Shown: positions 5,600 through 13,461, counted from the stretch's first letter. The stretch: 20,492 bases of DNA from Clostridiales bacterium (GCA_003541445.1 DPMO01000096.1:1-20492), one strand, 5' to 3'. Notes: generated from the sequence alone by a model not told the origin. Numbers and translations: made by a program.

Positions 5600-7318
5600 A
5601 TGTCTTCAGAGGCAGCGAGAAGACGTCCCTTCCTGCAGACGCTGTCCCTGGTCGTCGTAGGGGTGCCCGGCCTGGCGGCCATCATCTGGTTCACCCCCGT
5701 GACTCTGAGAGAGGCGGACGCGGTCCTGCTCATCTTCATCGCCATGGGCATCGTCTCGGAGTGGGCCCACGTCCCGCTGGCGCGCGGGGCCATCTCTCTC
5801 TCCTACGCCGTCGTCCTTCCGGCCTTCGTCCTCTACGGGCCCGGGGGGGCCATCCTCTGCGAGGTCGTCGGCTACCTCGTGGGGCACGCGCTCTTCGATA
5901 CCAGGGGATGGCGGGTCAAGCTGTTCAACGTGGCGCAGTACGCTGTGACCTGTGCCGCCGCCGCCCTGGCTTTCGAGCTGGCCGGAGGCGCCAGGACCGT
6001 CCGCCTGGCCGGCTCCGACCTTCTGGCCCTCATGGTCTTCACCCTCGTCTACTTCGCCGTCAACCACGTCCTTGTCGGGCTGTGGCTGACCTTCAGTCAC
6101 CCGGAGGAGAGCGCACGGGTCATCTGGGAGGACCCCGCCAAGTGGGAGGGGCTGACCTACCTCATCACCGGGCCGCTCGGGATCGCGTTCATCATGCTCT
6201 ACTCGGCCCAGGGGCTCGAAGTGGCCGTGGCCCTCTTCGTCGTCTCCCTGGCGGCCGCGTTCGTCTTGAGGTTCGCCCTCCAGCTCGAGAGGCGGAACCG
6301 TGAGCTCGGGACGCTCTACGAGGCCGCTCAGGAGCTGTCGTGCGAGCTCGACCTGGACGCGGTCAAAGGCAGGGTCCTCGAGGCGGCGCGTCGGCTCGCT
6401 CCCTCGGATATCGCCGCCCTCGTCCTGTGGGACGACCTGGACCAGGTCCTCCGGTGCTCGGCCGCCGTCCCCGAGGGCAGCCGTGTCGAGGGGGCGTGCT
6501 ACCGCCTTGGAGAGGGCGTCGTCGGGCGCGTCGCGGAGCGGAAGGTCGTGGAGGTCGTCGACCGGCCTGACGGTGACCGGACGGACGACGGGCTCGGCGG
6601 CCTGGAGGCCCGGTCCCTGGTCGTGGTGCCCCTGACCGCCGAAGGGAACCTCGTGGGGGTGCTCGTCCTGGGGGCCGGCGAGGCCGGGCGCTACACCGAG
6701 GAGCACGTCCGTCTCCTGACCATCTTCGCCGGTCAGGCGGGGGCGGCTCTGAGTCGGGCTGCCCGCTACCAGGAGACCTGCCAGATGGCCATCACCGACT
6801 CCAGGACCGGGGTGTACAACTATCGGTTCTTCTACGAACGGCTCGTCGACGAGATGCGGCGGCACAGGAGCAAGAACAGGCCTCTCTCCGTCATCTTCCT
6901 CGACCTCGACCACCTCAAGGACATAAACGACCGGTTCGGGCACCAGGTCGGTGACGAGGTGCTCGCCCAGGTGGCCTCCCTGATCGCGGCCAACGTGCGG
7001 GAGACGGACGAGGTCGCACGCTACGGAGGCGAGGAGTTCGTCGTCCTCCTGCCCGGGGCCACCGGCGAGATGTCCGTGGCCGTCGCCGAGCGTATCCGGG
7101 GGGCTGTGGAAGGTCACGACTTCGCCACCCGGTTCGACTTGGGGCCGGTCAGGGTGACCGTCACCGCCGGTGTCGCCACCTATCCTGAGCACGCGGCAGA
7201 ACCGGACGAGCTGATCTTGCGGGCCGACGAGGCCATGTACCAGGGGAAGCACAGGGGCCGCAACCGGGTCTTCCTTTACACCCCGGTCGAGACCGCGTGC
7301 GAACCGGGGCCCGCATGA
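5600..7318 (+). CDS. Membrane diguanylate cyclase (membrane module-GAF-GGDEF)
   Basis: Makes cyclic di-GMP from two GTP. Residues 1-230 form a multi-pass membrane module (about six hydrophobic segments) with SYAV (68-71) and KLFNVAQ (107-113). A GAF-type domain spans about 234-390. The GGDEF domain (about 396-560) has FLDLDHLKDINDRFGH and an intact active site GGEEF (476-480). An RxxD inhibitory site (RETD, 467-470) lies five residues ahead, so product feedback inhibition is expected. Start ATG 5600 has SD GAGGGG at 5585-5590. The membrane module resembles that of the HD-GYP protein at 13619. Its stop overlaps the start of recD2 (ATGA), suggesting co-translation. The ligand of the GAF or membrane module is unknown. 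Confidence 0.9.
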   Translation: MSSEAARRRPFLQTLSLVVVGVPGLAAIIWFTPVTLREADAVLLIFIAMGIVSEWAHVPLARGAISLSYAVVLPAFVLYGPGGAILCEVVGYLVGHALFDTRGWRVKLFNVAQYAVTCAAAALAFELAGGARTVRLAGSDLLALMVFTLVYFAVNHVLVGLWLTFSHPEESARVIWEDPAKWEGLTYLITGPLGIAFIMLYSAQGLEVAVALFVVSLAAAFVLRFALQLERRNRELGTLYEAAQELSCELDLDAVKGRVLEAARRLAPSDIAALVLWDDLDQVLRCSAAVPEGSRVEGACYRLGEGVVGRVAERKVVEVVDRPDGDRTDDGLGGLEARSLVVVPLTAEGNLVGVLVLGAGEAGRYTEEHVRLLTIFAGQAGAALSRAARYQETCQMAITDSRTGVYNYRFFYERLVDEMRRHRSKNRPLSVIFLDLDHLKDINDRFGHQVGDEVLAQVASLIAANVRETDEVARYGGEEFVVLLPGATGEMSVAVAERIRGAVEGHDFATRFDLGPVRVTVTAGVATYPEHAAEPDELILRADEAMYQGKHRGRNRVFLYTPVETACEPGPA

Positions 7319-9519
7319 CCATGTCCGTCATCCTGGAAGGCACCCTCGAGCGGGTGACGTACTACAACGAGGCGAACGGCTACATGGTGGGCAGGCTCAG
7401 GCCCGCGCCCGGGGGCGGTCGGGCCGCCCTGGTCACCTTTGTCGGCCACCTTCCCCCGCTCAAGCCGGGTGAGAGTCTCCGGCTCGAGGGGCAGTGGGTC
7501 GACCACCCGGAGTACGGCCGGCAGTTCAAGGTCTCCTCCCACCAGGTCCTGGTCCCGCACACGCTCGACGGCATCGAGAAGTACCTCGCCTCAGGCCTTG
7601 TCAGGGGGGTCGGCCCGGCGACGGCCAGGAGGCTCGTCAAGCGCTTCGGGAAGGACACCCTCCGGGTCCTCGAAGAGGAACCACACCGGCTGACCGAGGT
7701 CGACGGCATCGGCCCGCACAGGGCCAGGGCCATCGCCGAGGCCTTCGCCCGGCAGAAGGACGTCAAGGACGTCATGCTTTTCCTCCAGTCCGTCGGCATC
7801 AGCCCCTCCCTGGCCGTCCGCATCCACCGCCACTACGGGAAGGACGCCGTCGCCGCCTTGAGGGAGAACCCCTACCGTCTGGCCGACGAGGTCTTCGGCA
7901 TCGGGTTCCGTACGGCCGACCGTGTCGCCCTCCAGATGGGGGTCCCCGCGACCTCTCCCAACCGGCTGAGAGCCGGACTCCGCTACGCCCTCCGGGAGAT
8001 GGCTCAGGACGGTCACGTGTTCGCGCCGAGGGAGCGCCTCGAGCGGGCGGTGGCCGAGACGCTCGACGTGGACCCGGACCTGGTCGCCGCGGAGACCGAC
8101 AGGCTGGCCGAGGAAGGTCCCCTCCGGGTGGAGCGCTTCGAGGAAGGTGAGGCCGTCTATCTCGCCCCCCTTCACCGGGCCGAATGCTCCGTGGCCACAA
8201 GACTGCGGGACCTGCTCGACGCCGGGCGGGAAGAGAACCCTCCGAGCCCGGAGGAGGTGTACGCCGCGGCCGCCGAGGCGGGCATCAAGCTCTCGCCCGA
8301 GCAGAGGGACGCCGTGAGCGAGGCGCTCTGCCAGGGGGTCCTCATCATCACCGGCGGGCCCGGCACAGGCAAGACGACCATCATCAACAGCCTCCTCCGG
8401 CTCTGCCGGGCGAGGGGTCTCGAGGTCATCCTGACCGCCCCCACGGGGCGCGCCGCCAGGAGGATGACGGAGGCCACGGGCCACGAGGCCCGGACCATCC
8501 ACCGGACCTTGGAGGTCAGCTTCTCGCCGACCGGCGGCCTCGAGTTCCAGCGCAACGAGGACAACCCCCTCGAGGCCGACCTCGTCGTCGTCGACGAGGC
8601 CTCGATGGTCGACCTTGTGCTGATGCACCACCTCCTGAGGGCCGTCCAGCCCCCCACGAGGCTGGTCCTCGTCGGCGACGTGGACCAGCTCCCCGCGGTC
8701 GGGCCGGGGGCCGTGCTGCGCGACCTCATCGGCTCGGGGGTCCTGCCCGTGGTCAGGCTCACGCGCATCTTCCGGCAGGCCGGCGAGAGCCTCATCGTCC
8801 TCAACGCCCACCGCATCAACCGCGGCGAGATGCCCGTCCTGAACGAGAAGGACCGGGACTTCTTCTTCATCGAAGAGGCCGACCCGGCCCGCATCCTGGA
8901 AACGGTGGTCTCCCTGTGCTCCCGGCGCCTTCCCCAGCGTCTCGTCGAGATGGGGATGTCGCCCGACCCTCTGGCCGACATCCAGGTCATCACCCCGATG
9001 CGCCGGACGCTCATCGGGGTCGACAACCTGAACCTGGAGCTGCAGAAGGTCCTGAACCCGCCGGGCTGGGGGAAGGCCGAGATCTCCGTGGGGGGCAGGA
9101 CCCTCAGGACCGGCGACAAGGTGATGCAGATACGCAACAACTACACCAAGGAGGTCTCCAACGGCGACATCGGCATCATCCGGGCCGTGGACCGTGAGAC
9201 GGGCCAGGTCGCCGTGGTCTTCCCCGGGGAGCTCGGGCCCCGGGACGTCATCTACGAGGGCGAGGAGCTGGACGAACTCGTCCTGTCCTACGCCACCACC
9301 GTCCACAAGAGCCAGGGGAGCGAGTACCCCGTCGTCGTCATGCCCGTTTCGACCCAGCACTACGTGATGCTTCAGCGGCACCTTCTCTACACGGCGGTCA
9401 CGAGGGCCAAGAAGCTGGTCGTGCTGGTGGGGACCAAGAAGGCCCTCGCCATCGCGGTCAGGAACAACCGGGTCGAGGCGAGGTTCTCGCGCCTCGCCGA
9501 GCGGCTCAGAGGCCCGTGA
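7315..9519 (+). CDS. recD2: RecD2-type ATP-dependent DNA helicase
   Basis: A 5'-3' SF1B helicase of the RecD2 (RecD/TraA-like) family, found in bacteria without a partner RecBC. In order: an N-terminal OB-like region, tandem helix-hairpin-helix elements (GVGPATARRLVKRFG; VDGIGPHRARAIAEAF), then the motor domains. These carry Walker A GGPGTGKTT (about 346-354), VVVDEASMVD (motif II), GDVDQLPAVGPGAVL (motif III), and C-terminal TVHKSQGSEYPVVV with YTAVTRAKK (motifs V-VI). About 734 residues is typical. Start at ATG 7315 overlaps the upstream stop (ATGA); ATG 7321 is the close alternative and GTG 7297 is less likely. It is a repair helicase, and its link to comFC downstream is by position only. 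Confidence 0.93.
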   Translation: MTMSVILEGTLERVTYYNEANGYMVGRLRPAPGGGRAALVTFVGHLPPLKPGESLRLEGQWVDHPEYGRQFKVSSHQVLVPHTLDGIEKYLASGLVRGVGPATARRLVKRFGKDTLRVLEEEPHRLTEVDGIGPHRARAIAEAFARQKDVKDVMLFLQSVGISPSLAVRIHRHYGKDAVAALRENPYRLADEVFGIGFRTADRVALQMGVPATSPNRLRAGLRYALREMAQDGHVFAPRERLERAVAETLDVDPDLVAAETDRLAEEGPLRVERFEEGEAVYLAPLHRAECSVATRLRDLLDAGREENPPSPEEVYAAAAEAGIKLSPEQRDAVSEALCQGVLIITGGPGTGKTTIINSLLRLCRARGLEVILTAPTGRAARRMTEATGHEARTIHRTLEVSFSPTGGLEFQRNEDNPLEADLVVVDEASMVDLVLMHHLLRAVQPPTRLVLVGDVDQLPAVGPGAVLRDLIGSGVLPVVRLTRIFRQAGESLIVLNAHRINRGEMPVLNEKDRDFFFIEEADPARILETVVSLCSRRLPQRLVEMGMSPDPLADIQVITPMRRTLIGVDNLNLELQKVLNPPGWGKAEISVGGRTLRTGDKVMQIRNNYTKEVSNGDIGIIRAVDRETGQVAVVFPGELGPRDVIYEGEELDELVLSYATTVHKSQGSEYPVVVMPVSTQHYVMLQRHLLYTAVTRAKKLVVLVGTKKALAIAVRNNRVEARFSRLAERLRGP

Positions 9520-10238
9520 GGTCCGGAGGTCTGGGGCGTCTCGGCCGGGCTCTCGTTGACTTCTTCCTCCCGGAAGAGGTCTGTGCCGTCTGTGCGGGAC
9601 CTCTGCCGCCGCCGTCGGTCTGGGAACCCGAGGCATGTCCGGACTGTCTCGACGACATCTTCTGCCGCCTGGAGGCCGCTCCGGCGCCGGCCCTCTCGAG
9701 CCCTTCAGCCGTCCACCTGGACGGCGTGGTGACGGCTGGGGTGTACGAGGGAGCCCTGCGCCGGGCCGTCCTGAGACTCAAGGAGGTGCCCGACCGGCGC
9801 CTGGCGGGCTTCCTGGCCCGCCTGCTGGCCGAACAGCTGGGTCGGGTCTGGCGACCGGCGGGCCGGCCGACGGTGGTCCCCGTACCGCTCCACCCGTCAC
9901 GCCGGCTCCAGAGAGGTTTCAACCAGGCCGAGCTCCTGGCCGGGGAGCTGGCCCGCCTCGCCGGCTTCCCGGCTCCGGCCTCGGCCTGCGAGCGCGTCCG
10001 GGACACCCCCCAGCAGAGCGGCCTTGACCGGTGGGCCAGGTCGATGAGCCTCATCGGGGCCTTCCGGGTCCGCGAGGCCGCCTGTGTGACCGGAAGAACG
10101 GTCCTCGTCGTGGACGATGTGGTCACCACCGGAGCGACGGCCGGGGAGCTGGCCCGGGTCTTGAAGGCCGCCGGGGCCCGGGAGGTCTGGTGTGCGGCCG
10201 CGGCGGGGGTGCACCCGTCTCACACTTCCGAAAGTTGA
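9516..10238 (+). CDS. comFC: ComFC-family phosphoribosyltransferase-like protein
   Basis: ComFC/GntX proteins combine a zinc finger with a phosphoribosyltransferase fold and are needed for DNA uptake in competent Bacillus. Four cysteines (C23, C26, C41, C44) form the N-terminal CxxC...CxxC zinc finger. [22 protein letters not shown] is the family signature, and [16 protein letters not shown] near the C-terminus is the PRPP-binding loop. The 240-residue length is normal. GTG 9516 overlaps the recD2 stop (GTGA), so translation is probably coupled. comFA is not adjacent. The stop codon overlaps the -35 element of the next gene's promoter. Confidence 0.9.
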   Translation: MRSGGLGRLGRALVDFFLPEEVCAVCAGPLPPPSVWEPEACPDCLDDIFCRLEAAPAPALSSPSAVHLDGVVTAGVYEGALRRAVLRLKEVPDRRLAGFLARLLAEQLGRVWRPAGRPTVVPVPLHPSRRLQRGFNQAELLAGELARLAGFPAPASACERVRDTPQQSGLDRWARSMSLIGAFRVREAACVTGRTVLVVDDVVTTGATAGELARVLKAAGAREVWCAAAAGVHPSHTSES

Positions 10239-10263
10239 CAACCACAGGGACGGGTGTTATAGT
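10235..10263 (+). promoter_or_regulatory. Strong sigma-A promoter of the cold-shock gene
   Basis: TTGACA (10235-10240), a 17-base spacer, and TATAGT (10258-10263; 5 of 6) make the best vegetative promoter in the window. The -35 overlaps the comFC stop codon. Transcription should start near 10270, giving a leader of about 50 bases. Confidence 0.9.
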
Positions 10264-10272
10264 ACGGGAGAT

Positions 10273-10291
10273 GTCGGCGCACGCCGCCGAC
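10273..10291 (+). promoter_or_regulatory. Hairpin at the 5' end of the cold-shock mRNA
   Basis: GTCGGCG (10273-10279) pairs perfectly with CGCCGAC (10285-10291) over a five-base loop. It begins within a few bases of the predicted transcription start. It could stabilise the 5' end or act in temperature-dependent leader folding as in other csp genes; this is inference. Confidence 0.6.
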
Positions 10292-10318
10292 CAGAAACCT
10301 CTAGGAGGAATGGATAAA

Positions 10319-10534
10319 GTGCAAGGTAGGGTCAAGTGGTTCAACCCCGAGAAGGGGTACGGCTTCATCGAGAGGGAGGACGGCGGCGGCGACGTCTTCG
10401 TTCACTTCTCGGCCATCCAGATGGACGGCTTCAAGACCCTCAACGAGGGTGAGCAGGTGGAGTTCGAGATTGTTGAAGGTGCCCGCGGTCCGCAGGCGGC
10501 GAACGTCGTCCGGCTCGGCACCTCCACTTTCTGA
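10319..10534 (+). CDS. csp: Cold-shock protein (CspA/CspB family)
   Basis: A single cold-shock domain RNA/ssDNA-binding protein that melts RNA structure. [16 protein letters not shown] carries RNP1 (KGYGFIE), and DVFVHFSAI carries RNP2. GTG 10319 gives a 71-residue product beginning MQGRVKWFN, as in B. subtilis Csps. The SD AGGAGG (10303-10308) lies ten bases ahead. The ATG at 10310 is only one base from that SD and is unlikely to be used. The gene is monocistronic, with its own promoter, leader hairpin and terminator. Confidence 0.95.
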   Translation: MQGRVKWFNPEKGYGFIEREDGGGDVFVHFSAIQMDGFKTLNEGEQVEFEIVEGARGPQAANVVRLGTSTF

Positions 10535-10549
10535 GATCTACCGCCAACG

Positions 10550-10586
10550 ACCCCCGGCGTCGTCCGGCGCCGGGGGTTTCTCATTT
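10550..10586 (+). terminator. Rho-independent terminator after the cold-shock gene
   Basis: ACCCCCGGCG (10550-10559) pairs perfectly with CGCCGGGGGT (10568-10577) across an eight-base loop and is followed by TTCTCATTT. Confidence 0.92.
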
Positions 10587-10610
10587 GTGCCTCCCGCCGC
10601 GGGCGCCCGC

Positions 10611-10639
10611 ACAGGATTTGGCACCCGACAGCGGAATAC
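10611..10639 (+). promoter_or_regulatory. Sigma-H-type promoter upstream of hpf
   Basis: ACAGGATTT (10611-10619), 11 bases, then GCGGAATAC (10631-10639) fits RNAGGAWWW-N11/12-RNNGAATWW at all but the last position. It lies between the csp terminator and hpf, where a promoter is required. B. subtilis hpf (yvyD) is known to use sigma-H together with sigma-B. Confidence 0.68.
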
Positions 10640-10699
10640 TACTTCCGTGGACGCGTAGGCGGCCGGGGCCGCTTGGAGTCCGCGGAGGGAGTGAGCCAA

Positions 10700-11224
10700 G
10701 TGAAGATCGATCTGACGGCGAAGAACCTCGAGGTGAGCGATGACCTGCGGCGGCACATTGAGAAGAAACTCGCCAAGATCGAGAAGTACTTCGAGAAGGG
10801 CGTTCCGGCGCAGGTGGTGCTGAAGGGGGAGAAGGACCGTCAGATCGTCGAGATAACCCTGCCGTTCAACGGGATGTTCGTCCGGGGCGAGGAGGCCACG
10901 TCCGACATCTACGCCTCGGTCAACCTGGCCGTCGACAAGATAGAGCGGCAGATAGTGAAGTACCGGACAAGGTTCCAGCGGCGGAAGCGGGAAGCGCGCC
11001 AGACGGCCAGGGCGGTGCCCTACCCGGAACAGGTCGAGGATGACGAGCCGCGCATCGTCAGGGTGAAGCGGTTCAGCATGAAGCCCATGCCGGCCGAAGA
11101 GGCGGTGCTCCAGATGAACCTTCTGGGGCATGACTTCTACGTCTTCATCAGTGCCGACACCGAGCAGGTCGCCGTGGTCTACCGGCGCAGGGACGGAAAC
11201 TACGGCCTCATCGAACCCGAGTAG
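10700..11224 (+). CDS. hpf: Long-form ribosome hibernation promoting factor
   Basis: Binds the 30S subunit and dimerises 70S ribosomes into inactive 100S particles in stationary phase. The N-terminal domain (about 1-100) has the fold signature MKIDLTAKNLEVSDDLRRHI and IEKYF. After a basic linker, the C-terminal dimerisation domain has RFSMKPMPAEEAVLQMNLLGH, FVFI-like FYVFISADT, and VVYRRRDGNYGLIEP. At 174 residues it is the long form. Start GTG 10700 has SD GGAGGG (10684-10689) ten bases away. Further upstream in-frame starts (GTG 10691, TTG 10673) are poorly spaced. A sigma-H-like promoter precedes it. Confidence 0.95.
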   Translation: MKIDLTAKNLEVSDDLRRHIEKKLAKIEKYFEKGVPAQVVLKGEKDRQIVEITLPFNGMFVRGEEATSDIYASVNLAVDKIERQIVKYRTRFQRRKREARQTARAVPYPEQVEDDEPRIVRVKRFSMKPMPAEEAVLQMNLLGHDFYVFISADTEQVAVVYRRRDGNYGLIEPE

Positions 11225-11241
11225 CCCCCGGGGAGCGGCTC

Positions 11242-12480
11242 ATGGCGGCGAGGACAGGCGTTGTCGTCTTCGAGGGAGGTCACCGCAACCTCACGGGGGC
11301 CGGAGCTCTCTTCGCCCGGGTCCGGCGCTGGACCACCCTCGACACCCTCGAGAAGTTCATGGCCCGGCCTGAGGTCGATGTGGTCGTCCTGGCCACCGAT
11401 TCGACCTCTCTGGCGGCTGAAGCGAGGAAGGCCGGTGCGGAGGTCGCTCTCACGGGACCTGACTTCCACTTCGGTCGGGTCCTCTCAGACCTTGTGAAGG
11501 ACCACCGCCTCGAGCGGGTGGTCTTCCTGGGGGGCGGCTCTGTCCCGCTCCTCCGTCTGGAGGAACTGACCGTCCTTTTCGAGCTCGCCACCCCGGGCGA
11601 ACGGGTCCTCGTGTCCAACAACGTCCAGTCACCGGACATCCTGGCCCTGGGGACGGTGCGGGACCTGGACCTTCTGGCTCGGGCCGCGACCGACAACGGG
11701 GCCCTCTTCGCCCTCTGTGACGCCGGGTACGAGCGGCGTCTTTTGCCGGACACCTCGACGACGGGTTTCGACCTCGACACACCGTCGGACATCCTTTTCC
11801 TGGCCTACGAGGCCAGGCGGCGGGCGGCGTTCGGGGAGGGGCCGCGGCCGGGGAACCGGGCGGGACGTCCGGCGGGGTCCCCGCTGGGCCGCGAAGGGGC
11901 TCGACCTCCGACCCCGGCCCCTGCCCTGTTGGGACCACGCACGGCGGCCGGGCTGGCCGGTCTGGACCTCGACCTTTCCGTTCTCGAGCGGGCCGTCGAG
12001 GTGCTGGCCGGAGACTACCTGACCGTGACGCTCATCGGCCGCGTTTCGGGCGGGACCATGAACCACCTCAACGCGAACCTTCACGTCCGCCTGCGGGTCT
12101 TCTCCGAGGAGCGCGGGATGAAGGCCCTCGGCCTCATCGACCGTGGCGAGGTGAAGAGCCTCATCGGCGCCGTCTTTCAGGACATGGGCCTTGACTATCT
12201 GGTGAAGCGGCTCGAGGAGATGTCGGACGCCGTCTTCTGGGACACCCGGGTCGTGATGGCCCACCTGGGACGCTGGCCGGAAGAAGACGACCGGTTCGAG
12301 GCCGACCTGGGCCGGTGGGATGAAGTGAAAGACCCCGAACTGCGGCGTCTGACCCGCATGGTCAGAGAGACCCGCATACCTGTCGTCGTGGGGGGACACT
12401 CGGTGGTCTCCGGCGGGCTGCGCCTCCTGGTGGACGGACTGCTCGAGGAGGGGCGGGTGCCGCCGGGCGACAGGCCTTGA
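11242..12480 (+). CDS. Two-domain protein of unknown function with MobA/CofC-like nucleotidyltransferase N-terminus
   Basis: I do not recognise a named family. Residues about 1-190 look like a Rossmann-type nucleotidyltransferase of the MobA/CofC/CobY kind: repeated strand-helix units, DVVVLATDS, RVVFLGGGSVPLL, VSNNVQSPDIL, and the characteristic late motif FDLDTPSDI. A Pro/Gly/Arg-rich linker follows (about 195-235). The C-terminal domain (about 236-405) is a conserved-looking unit with RVSGGTMNHLNANLHVR, FSEERGMKA, DTRVVMAHLGRWPEEDDRF and PVVVGGHSVVSGGL, rich in His, Asp and Arg. Start ATG 11242 has GGGGAG six bases upstream. It lies 17 bases after hpf and probably shares its transcript. 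A classical GxG-K nucleotide loop near the N-terminus is not obvious, so catalysis is doubtful. Confidence 0.8.
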   Translation: MAARTGVVVFEGGHRNLTGAGALFARVRRWTTLDTLEKFMARPEVDVVVLATDSTSLAAEARKAGAEVALTGPDFHFGRVLSDLVKDHRLERVVFLGGGSVPLLRLEELTVLFELATPGERVLVSNNVQSPDILALGTVRDLDLLARAATDNGALFALCDAGYERRLLPDTSTTGFDLDTPSDILFLAYEARRRAAFGEGPRPGNRAGRPAGSPLGREGARPPTPAPALLGPRTAAGLAGLDLDLSVLERAVEVLAGDYLTVTLIGRVSGGTMNHLNANLHVRLRVFSEERGMKALGLIDRGEVKSLIGAVFQDMGLDYLVKRLEEMSDAVFWDTRVVMAHLGRWPEEDDRFEADLGRWDEVKDPELRRLTRMVRETRIPVVVGGHSVVSGGLRLLVDGLLEEGRVPPGDRP

Positions 12481-12492
12481 CCGAGGAGGATA

Positions 12493-12516
12493 ATGGCAGA
12501 CCGCAGAGAAGCCTGA
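12493..12516 (+). CDS. Seven-codon mini-ORF with strong ribosome binding site
   Basis: GAGGAGGA (12483-12490) is followed by ATG 12493, encoding MADRREA and then TGA. The SD is stronger than that of the real gene start 63 bases further on. It may be a leader peptide or ribosome-loading site that couples translation to the downstream gene, or a decayed start region. The short spacing (2-4 bases) argues against efficient use. Confidence 0.3.
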   Translation: MADRREA

Positions 12517-12578
12517 CTTGCCCCTCACGGCAGGGCTCCTCGATGCGGAGAGCGGGCCGGTTGCAGGGAGAACGGACC

Positions 12579-13313
12579 ATGTCAAGAGATGACGTGTTCA
12601 GAGCCGAGCCGGAGGTGAACGGGAGCCTAAGAGAGTACGAGGAGGCCATTCGACAGGTGAGAGGCGTGACGGCCGCGCGGGTCGTGGCCGACTCACGCGG
12701 GGCCATCTCGGAGATCCACGTCCTGGCGGGTCCAGGCCGCGGCCCCAAGCAGATCGTCCGGGACATCGAGTCGTCGCTCATGGCGCGGTTCGGGCTGTCC
12801 GTGGACCACAAGAAGATAAGCGTGGCCCAGGTGGGCGAGACGGCGGCGGCTCTCATGTCCTGGGGCACGGGGCGGATTCGGCTCCTCAACGTCTCCTACA
12901 CTGTCACCTCCACCGAAGTCGAGGCAGAGGTCGAGGTCGAATTCGAGGATGTCGTCCACCGCGGGAGGGCCTCAGGACCGGCCTCGACGGTCAACCGCCT
13001 GCGTGTGCCGGCCGAGGCCACCCTTCGCGCGGTGGGGGAGCACCTCGACTCCGACCATCGGCTCGCTCTCGAGGATGTCTCGGTCATCGACCTCAGGTGG
13101 AGGAAGGTCGTCCTGACGATGCTGTCGGTCCTCGCCCCGGGCGGTGAAGAGGTCTTGATCGGCACCTCGCTTGTGAGGGTCAACGAAGCCGAGGCCGTGG
13201 CGAGGTCCGTGCTCGACGCCCTGAACCGGCGCTTCACCGTCCTCCTGAGGAAGAGCGCCCCGCGCGACAGGACCGAGAGTCCGGGGCCTGGTGACGATCA
13301 AGCGCGAACCTGA
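12579..13313 (+). CDS. Conserved protein of unknown function
   Basis: No named family is recognised. The 244-residue, apparently soluble protein has two parts. The N-terminal part (about 10-85) looks like a small alpha/beta domain: VRGVTAARVVADSRGAISEI, HVLAGPGRGPKQIVRDIESS, then VDHKKISVAQV. The C-terminal part (about 100-230) has two similar beta-rich stretches ending in VARSVLDALNRRFTVLL. That ending loosely recalls the regulatory domain of LeuA-type enzymes, which is only a resemblance. Start ATG 12579 has SD AGGGAG (12565-12570). ATG 12543 is a weaker alternative. It follows the two-domain unknown by 98 bases. The C-terminus is charged and proline-rich. Confidence 0.8.
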   Translation: MSRDDVFRAEPEVNGSLREYEEAIRQVRGVTAARVVADSRGAISEIHVLAGPGRGPKQIVRDIESSLMARFGLSVDHKKISVAQVGETAAALMSWGTGRIRLLNVSYTVTSTEVEAEVEVEFEDVVHRGRASGPASTVNRLRVPAEATLRAVGEHLDSDHRLALEDVSVIDLRWRKVVLTMLSVLAPGGEEVLIGTSLVRVNEAEAVARSVLDALNRRFTVLLRKSAPRDRTESPGPGDDQART

Positions 13314-13338
13314 AAGAGCTCGCGGTCAAGGTTGGGAC

Positions 13339-13461
13339 CGGCGTCGGACGCCGATCACGGCTCAGCACGCCTTCGACGTCCAGTGAGTGAGCGGAGTCCG
13401 AGAGGAGCGGACACCCGGAAGTGGAGCGGTCAGCCCCGTCCGACCTAGAGGACCGGACGGG
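13339..13461 (+). promoter_or_regulatory. Structured leader with three hairpins showing GGA in the loop
   Basis: Three successive hairpins precede a mini-protein gene: CGGCG/CGCCG (13339-13353, loop TCGGA), GTCCG/CGGAC (13396-13412, loop AGAGGAG), and CCCGTCCG/CGGACGGG (13435-13461, loop ACCTAGAGGAC). The last two share the stem GTCCG/CGGAC and the loop core AGAGGA. GGA displayed in hairpin loops is how CsrA/RsmA recognises RNA. No T-run follows, so they are not terminators. Function is unproven; in GC-rich DNA such stems can occur by chance. Confidence 0.4.

Noticed and set aside
4843..6303. A 486-codon open frame on the + strand overlapping metK's end, the GT2-like gene and the diguanylate cyclase
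   Set aside because: Its product is Arg/Gly/Pro-rich without domains and overlaps genes with clear families; it is a GC-rich shadow frame.
5606..7252. A 548-codon open frame on the - strand opposite the diguanylate cyclase
   Set aside because: Shadow of a strongly supported gene, with Asp/Gly/His-rich composition typical of the antisense of GC-rich codons.
7591..9636. A 681-codon open frame on the - strand opposite recD2
   Set aside because: It is antisense to a gene with all helicase motifs, has low-complexity Asp/Val/Gly composition, and has no recognisable domain.
10031..10309. N-terminal extension of the cold-shock gene into comFC (167-residue reading)
   Set aside because: The added part is a shadow of comFC, and the promoter, SD and family N-terminus all place the start at 10319.
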